Shown here in pieces: positions 43,510 to 52,277 of a stretch of DNA of 64,000 bases. The position numbers were made by a program, and so were the translations under genes. The number at the start of each line of letters is the position of its first letter. Within the stretch, counting starts at the first letter, position 1. The notes beneath the pieces are model-generated. The model was not told where the DNA came from. It searched no databases and saw only the letters and a program-made list of their open reading frames with translations. The DNA is from Embleya scabrispora (lineage in GTDB: Bacteria > Actinomycetota > Actinomycetes > Streptomycetales > Streptomycetaceae): assembly GCF_002024165.1 (NCBI RefSeq), contig NZ_MWQN01000004.1, forward strand, positions 310,001 to 374,000. The letters run 5' to 3'.

Positions 43510-44715
43510 TCAGGCGGGGATGGCCATAAGGCTCTCGGCGAGGACGCGTCGGTGGCCCGCGAGCCTGCCGTTGCGGCCCACGGTGAGGGCGCCGACCAGT
43601 CGGCCGGCCCGGGCATAGGTGATCTCCAACTTGCGTGTGTACAGGGCATTTTCGGCGACCCGGACTTCGTCCGCGATGGCCGGAAGCCCCACGGCACGCA
43701 AGGTGACGCCGTGCAGGTCGCACCAGAACGAGGGGACGCCGGCGAACGGCCTGGGCCGCGCGGGATGCAGGAGGTTGTACGCCGCGGCGGCGGCCTGCTC
43801 GGCCGCGTTGTTCCAGTGGCCGAGTCTGATGGGTGTTCCGCCGGTCAGCGGATGCGGCCGGCTGACGACGTCGCCCGCCGCGACGATGCCGCGTGCCGGG
43901 GTGCCGTCCGCGCGCAGGACCCGCAAGTGCTCGTCGCAGAGCACGCCTTCGTCGACCACGAGACCTGCTGCGGCAAGCCATTCGGCGTTCGGCCGGGTGC
44001 CGAGGGCGAGCACCGCGAGGTCGGCGCCGATCTCGGTGCCGTCGGACAGTTCGACCGCCGCGAGCCGTCCGCTGTCGCGGAAGCCGGTCGCGCTCCGGCA
44101 GACGACGACGGTGATCCCGGCGGCCCGGTGCAGTGCCGTGACGAAGCGGCCCGCCGCCTCGCCGATCAGTCGTTCCAGGGGGTGCGGCGTGGACACCACG
44201 AGGGTGACCTCCAAGCCGCGGTGGCGGGCGGTCGCGGCGACCTCGCTGCCGAGGAGGCCGCCGCCGACCACGGTGATGCGGCGGCCGGGGCGCAGTTCGG
44301 CGCGCAGCGCGTCGGCGTCGTCGCGGTCGCGCAGCGTGAACACGCCCTCGGGTGGCGGCGTCCCCGCAGTCGGCAGCGGCCGCGCGGCCGCCCCGGTGGC
44401 GATGACCAGGCCGTCGTACGCCAGTTCGCCGCCGTCCTCCAGGTGGACGGCCCCGGCGGCCGGGTCGAGGCCGACCGCGCGGGTGCCCAGCAGCCACTTC
44501 GCGTCCAGGCCGGCGGGAATCGGCAGGGCCGGGTCGTCGGCGGGCGCGTCATCGGCTCCGGCGGCGAGCCACTTCTTGGAGAGCGGCGGACGATCGTAGG
44601 GCGGATACGGCTCGGCACCGACCAGGGTCAGCGTCCCGCCGAATCCTTCGGCGCGCAGCGCCTGCGCGGTGCGGAGTCCGGCGAGCGAGGCGCCGACGAT
44701 GATGATGCGCCTCAT
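43510..44715 (-). CDS. FAD-dependent ferredoxin reductase
   Basis: A 401-residue NAD(P)H:ferredoxin oxidoreductase (rhodocoxin/putidaredoxin reductase type). The FAD-binding dinucleotide fold starts at IIIVGASLAGLRTAQALR, with EPYPPYDRPPLSK near residue 37, the second Rossmann motif ITVVGGGLLGSEVA near 148, and the FAD/Asp motif RGIVAAGDVVSRPH near 275. ATG 44715 overlaps the ferredoxin stop (ATGA), so the two are co-translated. They form a two-component electron chain, normally feeding a cytochrome P450 or other oxygenase, but none is encoded nearby. Confidence 0.9.
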   Translation of the reverse strand: MRRIIIVGASLAGLRTAQALRAEGFGGTLTLVGAEPYPPYDRPPLSKKWLAAGADDAPADDPALPIPAGLDAKWLLGTRAVGLDPAAGAVHLEDGGELAYDGLVIATGAAARPLPTAGTPPPEGVFTLRDRDDADALRAELRPGRRITVVGGGLLGSEVAATARHRGLEVTLVVSTPHPLERLIGEAAGRFVTALHRAAGITVVVCRSATGFRDSGRLAAVELSDGTEIGADLAVLALGTRPNAEWLAAAGLVVDEGVLCDEHLRVLRADGTPARGIVAAGDVVSRPHPLTGGTPIRLGHWNNAAEQAAAAAYNLLHPARPRPFAGVPSFWCDLHGVTLRAVGLPAIADEVRVAENALYTRKLEITYARAGRLVGALTVGRNGRLAGHRRVLAESLMAIPA

Positions 44716-44909
44716 GACGGCTCGGCGGTGGTGCTGATGGCGCGGGCGGGGCACAAGTGGACCGCGGCACGGACCGTGTCGGCGAACACGTCGGCAGGCT
44801 CGCTCTCGTAGATGAGACAGTCGTCGTCGTCGAAGGCGAAGACGTCGGGGACGGCGAAGACGCACTGGCCGTGGCTCTCGCACAGCTTCACGTCCACGGT
44901 GATGCGCAT
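44712..44909 (-). CDS. 3Fe-4S-type ferredoxin
   Basis: A 65-residue acidic ferredoxin with cluster ligands in LCESHGQC (Cys-x5-Cys) and a distal HLCPARA. This is the three-Cys pattern of actinobacterial P450-type [3Fe-4S] ferredoxins, with His where a fourth ligand could sit. ATG 44909 is 7 bases after GGAG. It shares an operon with the reductase downstream (4-bp overlap). Confidence 0.88.
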   Translation of the reverse strand: MRITVDVKLCESHGQCVFAVPDVFAFDDDDCLIYESEPADVFADTVRAAVHLCPARAISTTAEPS

Positions 44910-45252
44910 GGGCGGGCTCCGTTTCCGGGTCGGGCGGGTCGGGTGGGTCGGGCGGAATCGCGCACGGCGGGATGCTCGTTTCCTCCGATGTGGATACGGT
45001 CGCCGACCGGCTTGGCGGCGGTTCCGCCCCGGCCTTGCGGCTCGTCGACGAATCTATGTCCGGTAACGGGGGCGGACGGGGGACCGGGCACGCCGGCAGG
45101 GACATACGATGCGCCACCACCGGGGATGAACGGCGTCTGCGGCCGGGCGGGCGGCGGACCCCCGGAATGGAGGGCATGCGCGCCCTGGCGGCCCACGGAC
45201 GTTTTCGGCTTCCGGGGCCTCGCGTTCGACGCCGTGCGGACGAACCGGTCGG
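44910..45252. other. 343-bp intergenic region
   Basis: It lies between the end of the AraC gene and the start of the ferredoxin gene, so it should hold the promoter of the ferredoxin-reductase operon. I see no credible ORF, repeat or operator-like symmetry. Confidence 0.4.
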
Positions 45253-46293
45253 TCAGGTGGGGATGGTCAGGGACCGTCGGACGTCGGCGGGTGGGGCGCC
45301 TTGCCAGCGGTGCATCGCGCGACGGAGGGTGCGGGGGTCGCTGAAGCCGGCGCGGGCCGCGACGGCGCGAAGGGGGATGGTGCCGTCACGGAGGAGCTCC
45401 AGGGCCAACTGCTCTCGGACGGCCTGGACTTCGTCACGCCAGGTGGTGCCGTGCTCGGCGAGGCGGCGCTGCAGGGTGCGGGGGGTCGTGGCCATGCGGC
45501 GGGCAACGGTCGCCAGCGAGAGGTCGGCGTTGTGGATGGCGGCGTGCAGCGCGATGCGGAAGACGGCGTGCCAGTTCAACACGGGTCTTGCCGCGGCGAT
45601 GACCAGTTCCGCGTGGTTGCGGAGGACTTCGTGCAGGCCCGGCTGGGTGTGCGGGAGCGGAGCGTGCGCGTCGTCGGCGAGGAAGGTGATGGTGTTCGCG
45701 GGAGCGTCGAAGTCGATGTTCCGGGTGCCCAGCAGCTCGGTGAGGGCGTCGGTGCCGGTGCCGGTGGGGGCGCGGTGTCGGAACGTGACACGCACGGGGG
45801 CGACCGGGCGGTGCAGTGCCTCGGTCGCCCGCCGGGTGAACAGGACGGCGGCGAACTGCTCGACGGCGGCGACCACATCGGCTCCGGCCGGCCCCGTACT
45901 GTGCGACAGGATCAGCAGGCGGCCGTCGTCGACGACGGATATTCGCTCGGCCTGCGGGTCGCCGATCACGGTGACGTAGCCGCCCACGCTGTTCAGCGAC
46001 TCGGCGAGCGTGGCGCCGGAGGTGAACAGGTAGTCCCAGACACCGAAGGACCCGAGCGGGGCCATGGCGGCGGCGCGCAGTCCGGCGTCCGGATCGGGTG
46101 ACCCGGCGATGATCTCTTCCCACAGGACCAGCGCCGCGGACGTCGGCACTCGCACGAACTCGTCGGCGAGGATCTCGGCCCCGAGCCCGGGCAGGCGCCC
46201 CAGCCGCTCGGGCGGCATTCCGGCCCGACGCGCGAAGTCCACCATGAAGCGCCCCATACGGGCCGAGACGGTTCCATCGAGCACGGTGTCCAC
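45253..46293 (-). CDS. AraC-family regulator (OruR-like)
   Basis: A 346-residue AraC/XylS-type regulator. Residues ~15-210 form the arabinose-binding-like sensor domain of the OruR/ArgR-type group (LPGLGAEILADEFVRVPTSAA; SFGVWDYLFTSGATLAESL). Residues ~235-335 hold two helix-turn-helix motifs (ATVARRMATTPRTLQRRLAE; AVAARAGFSDPRTLRRAMHR). Start GTG 46293 lacks a clear ribosome-binding site. It is a paralogue of the regulator at 52278, sharing the VWDYL segment, a GTRNI element near residue 185 and overall length. Confidence 0.87.
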   Translation of the reverse strand: MDTVLDGTVSARMGRFMVDFARRAGMPPERLGRLPGLGAEILADEFVRVPTSAALVLWEEIIAGSPDPDAGLRAAAMAPLGSFGVWDYLFTSGATLAESLNSVGGYVTVIGDPQAERISVVDDGRLLILSHSTGPAGADVVAAVEQFAAVLFTRRATEALHRPVAPVRVTFRHRAPTGTGTDALTELLGTRNIDFDAPANTITFLADDAHAPLPHTQPGLHEVLRNHAELVIAAARPVLNWHAVFRIALHAAIHNADLSLATVARRMATTPRTLQRRLAEHGTTWRDEVQAVREQLALELLRDGTIPLRAVAARAGFSDPRTLRRAMHRWQGAPPADVRRSLTIPT

Positions 46294-46488
46294 GCTAGAT
46301 GATCACGCCCGTCCCCGTCGGTGCACGTCGTCCACGATCGTCCCGATCCGGTCGCGGACCGTGCCGAACGGGCCTCCGTACGCCACCCGATCGGCGGATA
46401 GCGCGGGGCCGAGCGCAGGACTCACTGTGCCTGAAGGCCCGTTCTGTGTCGGATGGGCCGATTCCGCGTCGCAAGAATGGGACCGCTC

Positions 46489-46941
46489 ATGAACCTTGAC
46501 CCGACTCGGCCTCGATCCCGTCGTGAGGCCCCGGCGCGCAGCGCCCCGGCCGTGCTTCTCGCCGCCCTCGGATTGGCCGTTGCCACCGCGTTCGGTGCGT
46601 CCGCGTCACCGGCCGCAGCGACCGCCGCACCCTCGGCTGCCCCCGTGATGCGTTCATCCGCCTGCGGCTCGGGCCATGTCTGCATCTACAAGGGCGACAT
46701 CTGGGACGACAGCCCGAATCACCCCATGGTGTACAACTTCTACCGCTACGGCACGTACAACGTGAGCAACCTGGTCGGTGACTACACCGTGGTGAACTGC
46801 CAGACGGGCGGAGCCGGGATCAAGGGGTTCACCGGGCGAGACGGCACCGGAAAGGTGGCCTGGGACCTCGACATCAACAACTGCAACTCGGGCCTGTGGA
46901 CCAGTTTGACCTCGACGAACTCCGTACGCGTGTACGCCTGA
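46489..46941 (+). CDS. Secreted Cys-rich protein (peptidase inhibitor I36-like)
   Basis: A 150-residue exported protein. An Arg-rich n-region and Ala-rich hydrophobic stretch give a signal peptide to about residue 48. The ~90-residue mature domain contains CGSGHVCIYKGDIWDDSP, VVNCQTGG and DINNCNSGLW, four Cys likely forming two disulfides. This is the pattern of beta/gamma-crystallin-like peptidase inhibitor I36 proteins of Streptomyces. GGGA is 6 bases before ATG 46489. Its role outside the cell is unknown. Confidence 0.65.
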   Translation: MNLDPTRPRSRREAPARSAPAVLLAALGLAVATAFGASASPAAATAAPSAAPVMRSSACGSGHVCIYKGDIWDDSPNHPMVYNFYRYGTYNVSNLVGDYTVVNCQTGGAGIKGFTGRDGTGKVAWDLDINNCNSGLWTSLTSTNSVRVYA

Positions 46942-47061
46942 CCACAGGCGCCGGCATCGTGGCGTTTGCCGCGGTCGTCACAGGGACGCCGGCCGTTCGG
47001 CACGTCGGCGAGGGCGTCGCGATGGGCCTCACCCAGGCCGGCGGCGGGTGCGTGAGGTGGG

Positions 47062-48180
47062 TCAGGATGCCTTGCGTTTGCCCGTGCGGGACCCGGTCCT
47101 GCCGCCGTCGCCGGCGGTGCGAATCGCCTTCTCGAGTTCGTCGCGGGTCATCTTCGAGCGTCCGGGGATGTCGAGGTCGGCGGCCTTGCGGGCCAGTGCG
47201 GACTTGGTCAGCCCGGACAGCTCCTCGGCGTCGCCCTTGGTGGTGGCGCCGCTGCGACCGGCCTTTGCGGCCTTCGTGTCACGGGGGCGAGTCTTGCCGC
47301 CGCCCTGGGTGGCCTTCTTGCCGCGTGGGTGCGTCGATTTCGCGCTCGCGCGGCGCTTCGTCGAGCTCCGCCCGCCCTTGCCGGAGCCGCCTCTGCCGCG
47401 CGAGGCGGCCGTGTCGACGCTGCGGCGCAGGGCTTCCATGAGGTCGACGACGTTCGTGGGTTCGGGGGCGTCGTCGGCGGCGACGGTTTCGTGGCCGCGG
47501 CGTTTGTCGTCGAGGAGCTGTTCGACACGTTCGCGGTAGGTGTCGTGGTAGTCCTCCGGACGCCAGGGGGCGGCCATGGCCTCGACGAGCTGCTCGGCCA
47601 TGGCGAGTTCGCGGTCCTTGAAGGCGGTCTTCTTCGGGAGGTGGTCGAGTTCGGCGGCGGGGTCGCGGATCTCGTCGGCGAAATGCAGTGTCTGCAGGGT
47701 CAGCGTTCGGCCCTGGGCGCGCAGCGCGGTCAGATATTGGCGCCCGCGCATGACGAACAGGGCGATGCCCGCGCGGTTGGTGCGCTCCAGGGCCTGGAGG
47801 AGGAGGGCGTAGACGCGCTCGTACTCGGGTTGGGTGGGGGCGAGGTAGTAGGTCTTGTCGAAGTGGATCGGGTCGATCTCGGCGAGGTCGACGAAGTCGC
47901 CGACGTCGATGCTGCGGGAGCGGCCCGGTGCGATGTCGGCGAGTTCTTCGGGCTCGACGGTGAGGTAGTGACCGTCACCGACGTCATAGCCCTTGACCAC
48001 GTCGGCGTAGTCGACCTCCTCCCCCGTGCGCTCGTTCACCCGCCGGTTGCGCACCCGGTCGCCCGTGCCGCGCTGGAGTTGGTGGAAGTGGATCGTGTGG
48101 TCCTGTGTCGCCGAGAACAACCCCACCGGCACCGTGACCAATCCGAAGTTGATCACGCCCGTCCAGATCGCACGCGCCAC
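47062..48180 (-). CDS. ku: Ku protein of bacterial NHEJ
   Basis: A 372-residue Ku homologue that binds DNA ends and recruits ligase D for non-homologous end joining. The core (~1-255) begins with the canonical VARAIWTGVINFGLVTVPVG and contains RVNERTGEEVDYADVVKGY and FDKTYYLAP. A Lys/Arg/Ser/Gly-rich linker (~285-330) leads to a SAP-like segment near 335-365 (LTKSALARKAADLDIPG; MTRDELEKAI), a DNA-binding extension of many actinobacterial Ku proteins. GTG 48180 is 9 bases after GGAG. No ligD is adjacent. A striking 28-bp palindrome lies ~95 bp upstream. Confidence 0.95.
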   Translation of the reverse strand: MARAIWTGVINFGLVTVPVGLFSATQDHTIHFHQLQRGTGDRVRNRRVNERTGEEVDYADVVKGYDVGDGHYLTVEPEELADIAPGRSRSIDVGDFVDLAEIDPIHFDKTYYLAPTQPEYERVYALLLQALERTNRAGIALFVMRGRQYLTALRAQGRTLTLQTLHFADEIRDPAAELDHLPKKTAFKDRELAMAEQLVEAMAAPWRPEDYHDTYRERVEQLLDDKRRGHETVAADDAPEPTNVVDLMEALRRSVDTAASRGRGGSGKGGRSSTKRRASAKSTHPRGKKATQGGGKTRPRDTKAAKAGRSGATTKGDAEELSGLTKSALARKAADLDIPGRSKMTRDELEKAIRTAGDGGRTGSRTGKRKAS

Positions 48181-48274
48181 GACCGAACACTCCTCTCGTC
48201 GAAGAACCAGCGAGGCGATCGGAGCGGCCACGGCGCCTCGGCGTCCGCCGGAACGACGACCATTCGATCCACAT

Positions 48275-48302
48275 CACTATCACCCATTTATGGGTGATAG
48301 TG
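48275..48302. repeat. Perfect 13-bp inverted repeat upstream of ku
   Basis: CACTATCACCCAT, a TT spacer, then ATGGGTGATAGTG: a flawless 28-bp dyad and the most AT-rich spot in its surroundings. It lies ~95 bp upstream of the Ku start and ~108 bp after the ManD stop, both genes being on the minus strand. A two-base loop and lack of a U tract argue against a terminator; dimer-binding operator for ku is the better reading. Confidence 0.6.
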
Positions 48303-48409
48303 CCGCATTTAGCACCTGTCTTCGGCTGTCGTGGGAACTGCCGCCGTGGGCCCGGCCGCACGGTGGCCTCGGGGTGGGTCCGGCGGTACAGGTGGCCCGG
48401 ACGGGCGGT

Positions 48410-49639
48410 TCACCAGTCGTGCACGGTGCCGTCGGCGAGCCTGTTGAAGGGCAGGTATGCCTGTTGGTAGGGGTGGGCGGCGGCGGCCTCCTCGTCCAGT
48501 TCGACGCCGAGACCGGGGGTGTCGCCGGGGTGGAGGAGGCCGTCGCGGAACGTCAGGGAGGGGCGGAAGACGGTGTTGGTGGCGTCGCTGTGGCCCATGT
48601 ACTCCTGGATGCCGAAGTTGTGGATGGCCAGGCCCAGGTGGACCTGGGCCGCCAGGCCGACCGGGGAGATGTCGGTGGGGCCGTGGAAGCCCGATTTGAT
48701 CTGGTACTCCGCCGCGGTGCCCATGAGTTTGCGCAGGGGGGTGATGCCGCCGAAGTGGGTCGCCGCGGCCCGGACGTAGTCGATGAGCTGCTCGGTGATC
48801 AGGGTCCGGAAGTCGGCCGCGTGGTTGAACACCTCGCCCACCGCCAGCGGGGTGGTGGTGTGGTGGCGGATGAGCCGGAACGCCTCCTGGTGTTCGGCCG
48901 GGGTGACGTCCTCCAGCCAGAACAGGTCGTAGGGCTCGAGGGCCTTGCCCAGCTTCGCGGCCTGGATCGGCGTCATGCGGTGATGGCCGTCGTGCAGCAA
49001 CGCAAGCCCGGGGCCGAACTCGGCGCGTACGGCCTCGAAGACGGTGGGCACGTGGCGCAGGTAGGCCCGGGTGTCCCAGTCCTCCTCCGTGGGTCGGCTG
49101 CCTCGCCCGGCCGGTTCGTGGTCGTAGCGCCGGCCCGACGCCTGCGCCTGGGCCGCCACCCCGTACAGCGCGGTGATGCCGGGGACCGAGCTTTGGACGC
49201 GGATCGCCCGGTGGCCCTCCTCCAGGTGCCGGCGGATCGAGTCGAACAGTTCGGGCAGGTCGCGTCCGGACGCATGACCGTACGTCGTCAGGCCGGTGCG
49301 GGCGGCGCCGCCGAGGAGTTGGTAGACGGGCAGGTTCGCGACCTTGCCCTTGATGTCCCACAGCGCCATGTCGACCGCCGCGACCGCCGCCATGGTGACC
49401 GGCCCGCGCCGCCAGTAGGCGCTGCGGTAGAGGAATTGCCAGGTGTCCTCGATGCGGTGCGGGTCGCGGCCGACGAGGAGTTGGGCGACGTGGTCCTTCA
49501 GGTAGGCGGCGACGGCGAGTTCGCGGCCGTTGAGCGTCGCGTCACCGAGCCCGGTGACACCCTCGTCCGTCGTGATCTTGAGGGTGACGAAGTTTCGCGT
49601 CGGGCTGGTGACGACGACGTCGGCCGAGATGATCTGCAC
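48410..49639 (-). CDS. ManD/RspA-type sugar-acid dehydratase (enolase superfamily)
   Basis: A 409-residue enolase-superfamily enzyme of the mannonate dehydratase group, which dehydrates D-mannonate or related sugar acids with Mg2+. The length and conserved stretches match: [21 protein letters not shown] near residue 20, [16 protein letters not shown] near 85, [10 protein letters not shown] near 205 (metal Asp, then His), [19 protein letters not shown] (metal Glu) and LAVGEVFN (third metal Glu), and a C-terminal [14 protein letters not shown] 49639 follows GAAAGG by about 6 bases. A LacI-type palindrome lies ~150 bp upstream. Some members are low-activity or use gluconate, so the substrate is a family inference. 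Confidence 0.85.
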   Translation of the reverse strand: MQIISADVVVTSPTRNFVTLKITTDEGVTGLGDATLNGRELAVAAYLKDHVAQLLVGRDPHRIEDTWQFLYRSAYWRRGPVTMAAVAAVDMALWDIKGKVANLPVYQLLGGAARTGLTTYGHASGRDLPELFDSIRRHLEEGHRAIRVQSSVPGITALYGVAAQAQASGRRYDHEPAGRGSRPTEEDWDTRAYLRHVPTVFEAVRAEFGPGLALLHDGHHRMTPIQAAKLGKALEPYDLFWLEDVTPAEHQEAFRLIRHHTTTPLAVGEVFNHAADFRTLITEQLIDYVRAAATHFGGITPLRKLMGTAAEYQIKSGFHGPTDISPVGLAAQVHLGLAIHNFGIQEYMGHSDATNTVFRPSLTFRDGLLHPGDTPGLGVELDEEAAAAHPYQQAYLPFNRLADGTVHDW

Positions 49640-50025
49640 GTCTTGCCTTTCGTTTCCGGTTGGGGGCGGTCGTGTGTGCCCGGTGGCCGGCGGGCGCATC
49701 CCACGCTTGTCCGCCGCGCCGAAGGCGGCACGCAGGGCTCCTTCATTGCCCGGGTTCAACAGCCATTACGCCGTTCGCCCGACTCGGGCGGCAACCGGTT
49801 GCCAGATGTTGTCGGAGTCGACTCGACCACCCTCGGCGTCATTGCCGAATCCGACGCATCGGCGACCATCGGCGAGCCGCGACGACCGCCGTCGAAGCGG
49901 TGACCGCCCGGTCGGGGCCCGGTCGGGTCGTCGCGTGTACGGCAAAGGCGATCCGCGCTTCGCGCGCGGGACATCCGACGCCCGGGCGGACCGGCGCACA
50001 CCGTTCCGCCCGGGCGTACGCGAAC
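49640..50025. promoter_or_regulatory. ManD upstream region with LacI-type palindrome
   Basis: 386 bp without a gene. GGCAACCGGTTGCC at 49790-49803 is a perfect 14-bp palindrome with the central CG and AACCGGTT core typical of LacI-family operators, 150 bp upstream of the ManD start. No lacI-type gene lies in the window, so the regulator would act from elsewhere. Confidence 0.45.
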
Positions 50026-51621
50026 TCAGCCCAGGCGCGCGGACGGCGGCGAGGCCACGCGTCGGTCGTCGGCCTGTGCGCGGCACGTCACGTCCGCGCC
50101 GGGAAGTCGTCCGGTGACGAGATAGGCCGTGGTCGTCTCGTCGGCGCAGCGGTTGCCCGCGAACAGGTAGACGCCGTGCCCCTCGCCCTCGTCGACCGTG
50201 ATCATGCGGGAGCCCTTCAGCGATCGGTGCATGGACCGCGCCCCGGACAGCGGGGTCGCGGGGTCCCATTCGTTCTGCACGATGAGCGCGGGCACACGAT
50301 TGTCCACGACGGTCACCGGCTCGCGGGGACCGGCCCAGAACGCGCACGGCATGATGCCGGAGGCGAGGTCGCCGAAAACCGGGTATCGCACCGAGTCGCG
50401 GGCGGAGTCGGCCCGATAGCGCTGTACGTCGCGAGGCCAGTCGACGTCGCCGCAGACGACGGTCAACGAGGCGGAGGGGTCGGGCGGGGAAGCCTGCGGC
50501 AGTTCGGGGGTGGGCTCCCCGGCGGCCCCCTGTTTCACGACGACCACCCACTTCGCCGCTTCCGCGACGGTGGCGAACATGGGTCGAAGCGTCTGCCGGA
50601 TCTGTACGCCGTTCACGGGTGTGCCGCCCAACACGATCGGGTCCCGGTCGGCGCGCGCGATCAGGTCCCGAAAGCCGGCCGCGACCTCGTCGGGCGTGTC
50701 GCCGAGGTGGTAGGTCGCCGAGCGTTCCGCCGTCCAGCGCGTCCAGCGCCGGAACTCGGCCTGGGCCTCCGGGGCCCAACTGCGGAACTGCCCGCGCCAC
50801 ATCATGTCGGGGCCGACCGAACTGTCCAGCACGAAGCGGTCGGCACGCGTGGGAAACATCTGCGTGTAGACCGCGCCGAGGGCCGTGCCGTACGACAGGC
50901 CCAGGTAGGAGATCCGCTTCTCGCCCAGCACCGCGCGGATCACGTCCATGTCGCGCGCGGTGTTGCGGGTGGTGACGTACGGGATCAGGTCGCCCGCGTG
51001 GGCACGACACTTGTCGGCGACGCCGCGCGCCCATGCCACGTTCGCGTCGAACGTGCGGTGCGGCCGGAAGATGTTGTATTCGTCCGCGGTGAGGCCGCAG
51101 TCGACGGGAGTGCTGCGGCCGACGCCGCGCGGATCGAAGCCGATTCGGTCGAAGCGGTCCTTCACCGACTGCGGAAAGGAGGAGTCCAACTCCCAGGGCA
51201 GGCCGAGCCCGGGACCACCGGGGCCGCCGGGGTTCAACAGCAGGACGCCCCGCCGCCGGTGCGAGTCGGCCGCCTTGATCCGGGAGATCGCCACCTCGAT
51301 GCGGCGACCGCCGGGATCGCGGTAGTCCAGCGGCACCTGGACGGTGGCGCACTCGAACTCGGCCGGGGCGTCGGCCGCGCACCGCTGCCACGTCGGATGT
51401 TGCCGTTCGTAGGCGTCGAGTCGGCCTGGTGCGTCGGCCGCGAGCGGCGCCGCCTGCGCCGCGCCCGCGGCGAGGGCGGGGGTGAGACCGGCCGACAGGG
51501 CGGCGCCGAGCAGCAGCGCGACACGGCGCCCGCGCACCCTCCTCCACCAGGGCCGATTTCGTTGCGCCGCAGGGGACTTCGTGGAATTCCGTCGAGCGTG
51601 AGGTATTCCCGGTGATGGCAT
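50026..51621 (-). CDS. Secreted alpha/beta-hydrolase, tripeptidyl aminopeptidase type
   Basis: A 531-residue exported alpha/beta hydrolase of the TAP (Streptomyces tripeptidyl aminopeptidase) family. A basic N-terminus and signal segment cover residues ~1-57. The oxyanion region LLLNPGGPGGPG is near 130, the nucleophile elbow GLSYGTALG near 240, NEWDPATP near 450 (Asp) and EGEGHGVY near 480 (His), with the TAP-like C-terminal domain at the end. Paired Cys suggest disulfides. Likely removes N-terminal tripeptides from extracellular peptides. Confidence 0.88.
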   Translation of the reverse strand: MPSPGIPHARRNSTKSPAAQRNRPWWRRVRGRRVALLLGAALSAGLTPALAAGAAQAAPLAADAPGRLDAYERQHPTWQRCAADAPAEFECATVQVPLDYRDPGGRRIEVAISRIKAADSHRRRGVLLLNPGGPGGPGLGLPWELDSSFPQSVKDRFDRIGFDPRGVGRSTPVDCGLTADEYNIFRPHRTFDANVAWARGVADKCRAHAGDLIPYVTTRNTARDMDVIRAVLGEKRISYLGLSYGTALGAVYTQMFPTRADRFVLDSSVGPDMMWRGQFRSWAPEAQAEFRRWTRWTAERSATYHLGDTPDEVAAGFRDLIARADRDPIVLGGTPVNGVQIRQTLRPMFATVAEAAKWVVVVKQGAAGEPTPELPQASPPDPSASLTVVCGDVDWPRDVQRYRADSARDSVRYPVFGDLASGIMPCAFWAGPREPVTVVDNRVPALIVQNEWDPATPLSGARSMHRSLKGSRMITVDEGEGHGVYLFAGNRCADETTTAYLVTGRLPGADVTCRAQADDRRVASPPSARLG

Positions 51622-51844
51622 GAACGGAGGCTACGAATGCGGAACGCGCGCCACCTCATCCGCCGGAAGGAAGGACCCGAGTACCGGTTCCGGGCACGAT
51701 TCCGCCGCGCGTCGTCCGTAGGGACGAGGACTTCCGTACCAGGCCGCGCACAACCGGCCCCGCCCCCGGCGCGACCGCCCCCGCCCCGGGCCCGGGCCTG
51801 TTCGCCCGGCAGGATCACCTGCCGGTCGCACCGTCCGAACGCGG

Positions 51845-52090
51845 CTGTCGCCACCCGAGGTGCCGGCCGCGGTCGACGCGATCGTCACCTTCGTCGACGC
51901 CGCCGCGGCGGCCCGGGCCGAACACGCGCAGGCCTCGGCCGTGAGCGGCGAATCCGAGGGCCAGTGGTGATCCGCCCGGCAGGACTTCCGGGACGAGGTC
52001 TCCCACCCGGACCGTTGCCCCGCCGTCGCCGCTCGTGGGCCGACGGCGGTTTCGACCGCGACGCCGAGGACAGGGTCGCGGGGCGGCGCG
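51845..52090 (+). pseudogene. TetR-family regulator, C-terminal remnant
   Basis: One frame reads LSPPEVPAAVDAIVTFVDAA and onward to SGESEGQW, then an in-frame TGA (51968-51970) exactly where relatives have a second Trp, then ARQDFRDEVSHPDRCP. After a frame change near 52030 it continues WADGGFDRDAEDRV. Together these are the last ~80 residues of a TetR/AcrR regulator of the tetracycline-repressor-like C-terminal type, interrupted by a nonsense change and an indel. No N-terminal HTH is recognisable upstream (51622-51844). Confidence 0.55.
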
Positions 52091-52277
52091 CTCACCGCGC
52101 GAGACGTCCGAGGCCCGGCGCAGCCCTCGTGCGCCCGACGACCACGGCCCCGCGAGGGACGCCAACCCCGGTCCTGCCGGCGCGCGGGCGCTCCCGGTCG
52201 AGACCGATCGCGGCCTTGTGCGGTTTCGATCATGATTTCGCAGCGGGGGACGAAATCCGCATCTAGGATTGCCGACC

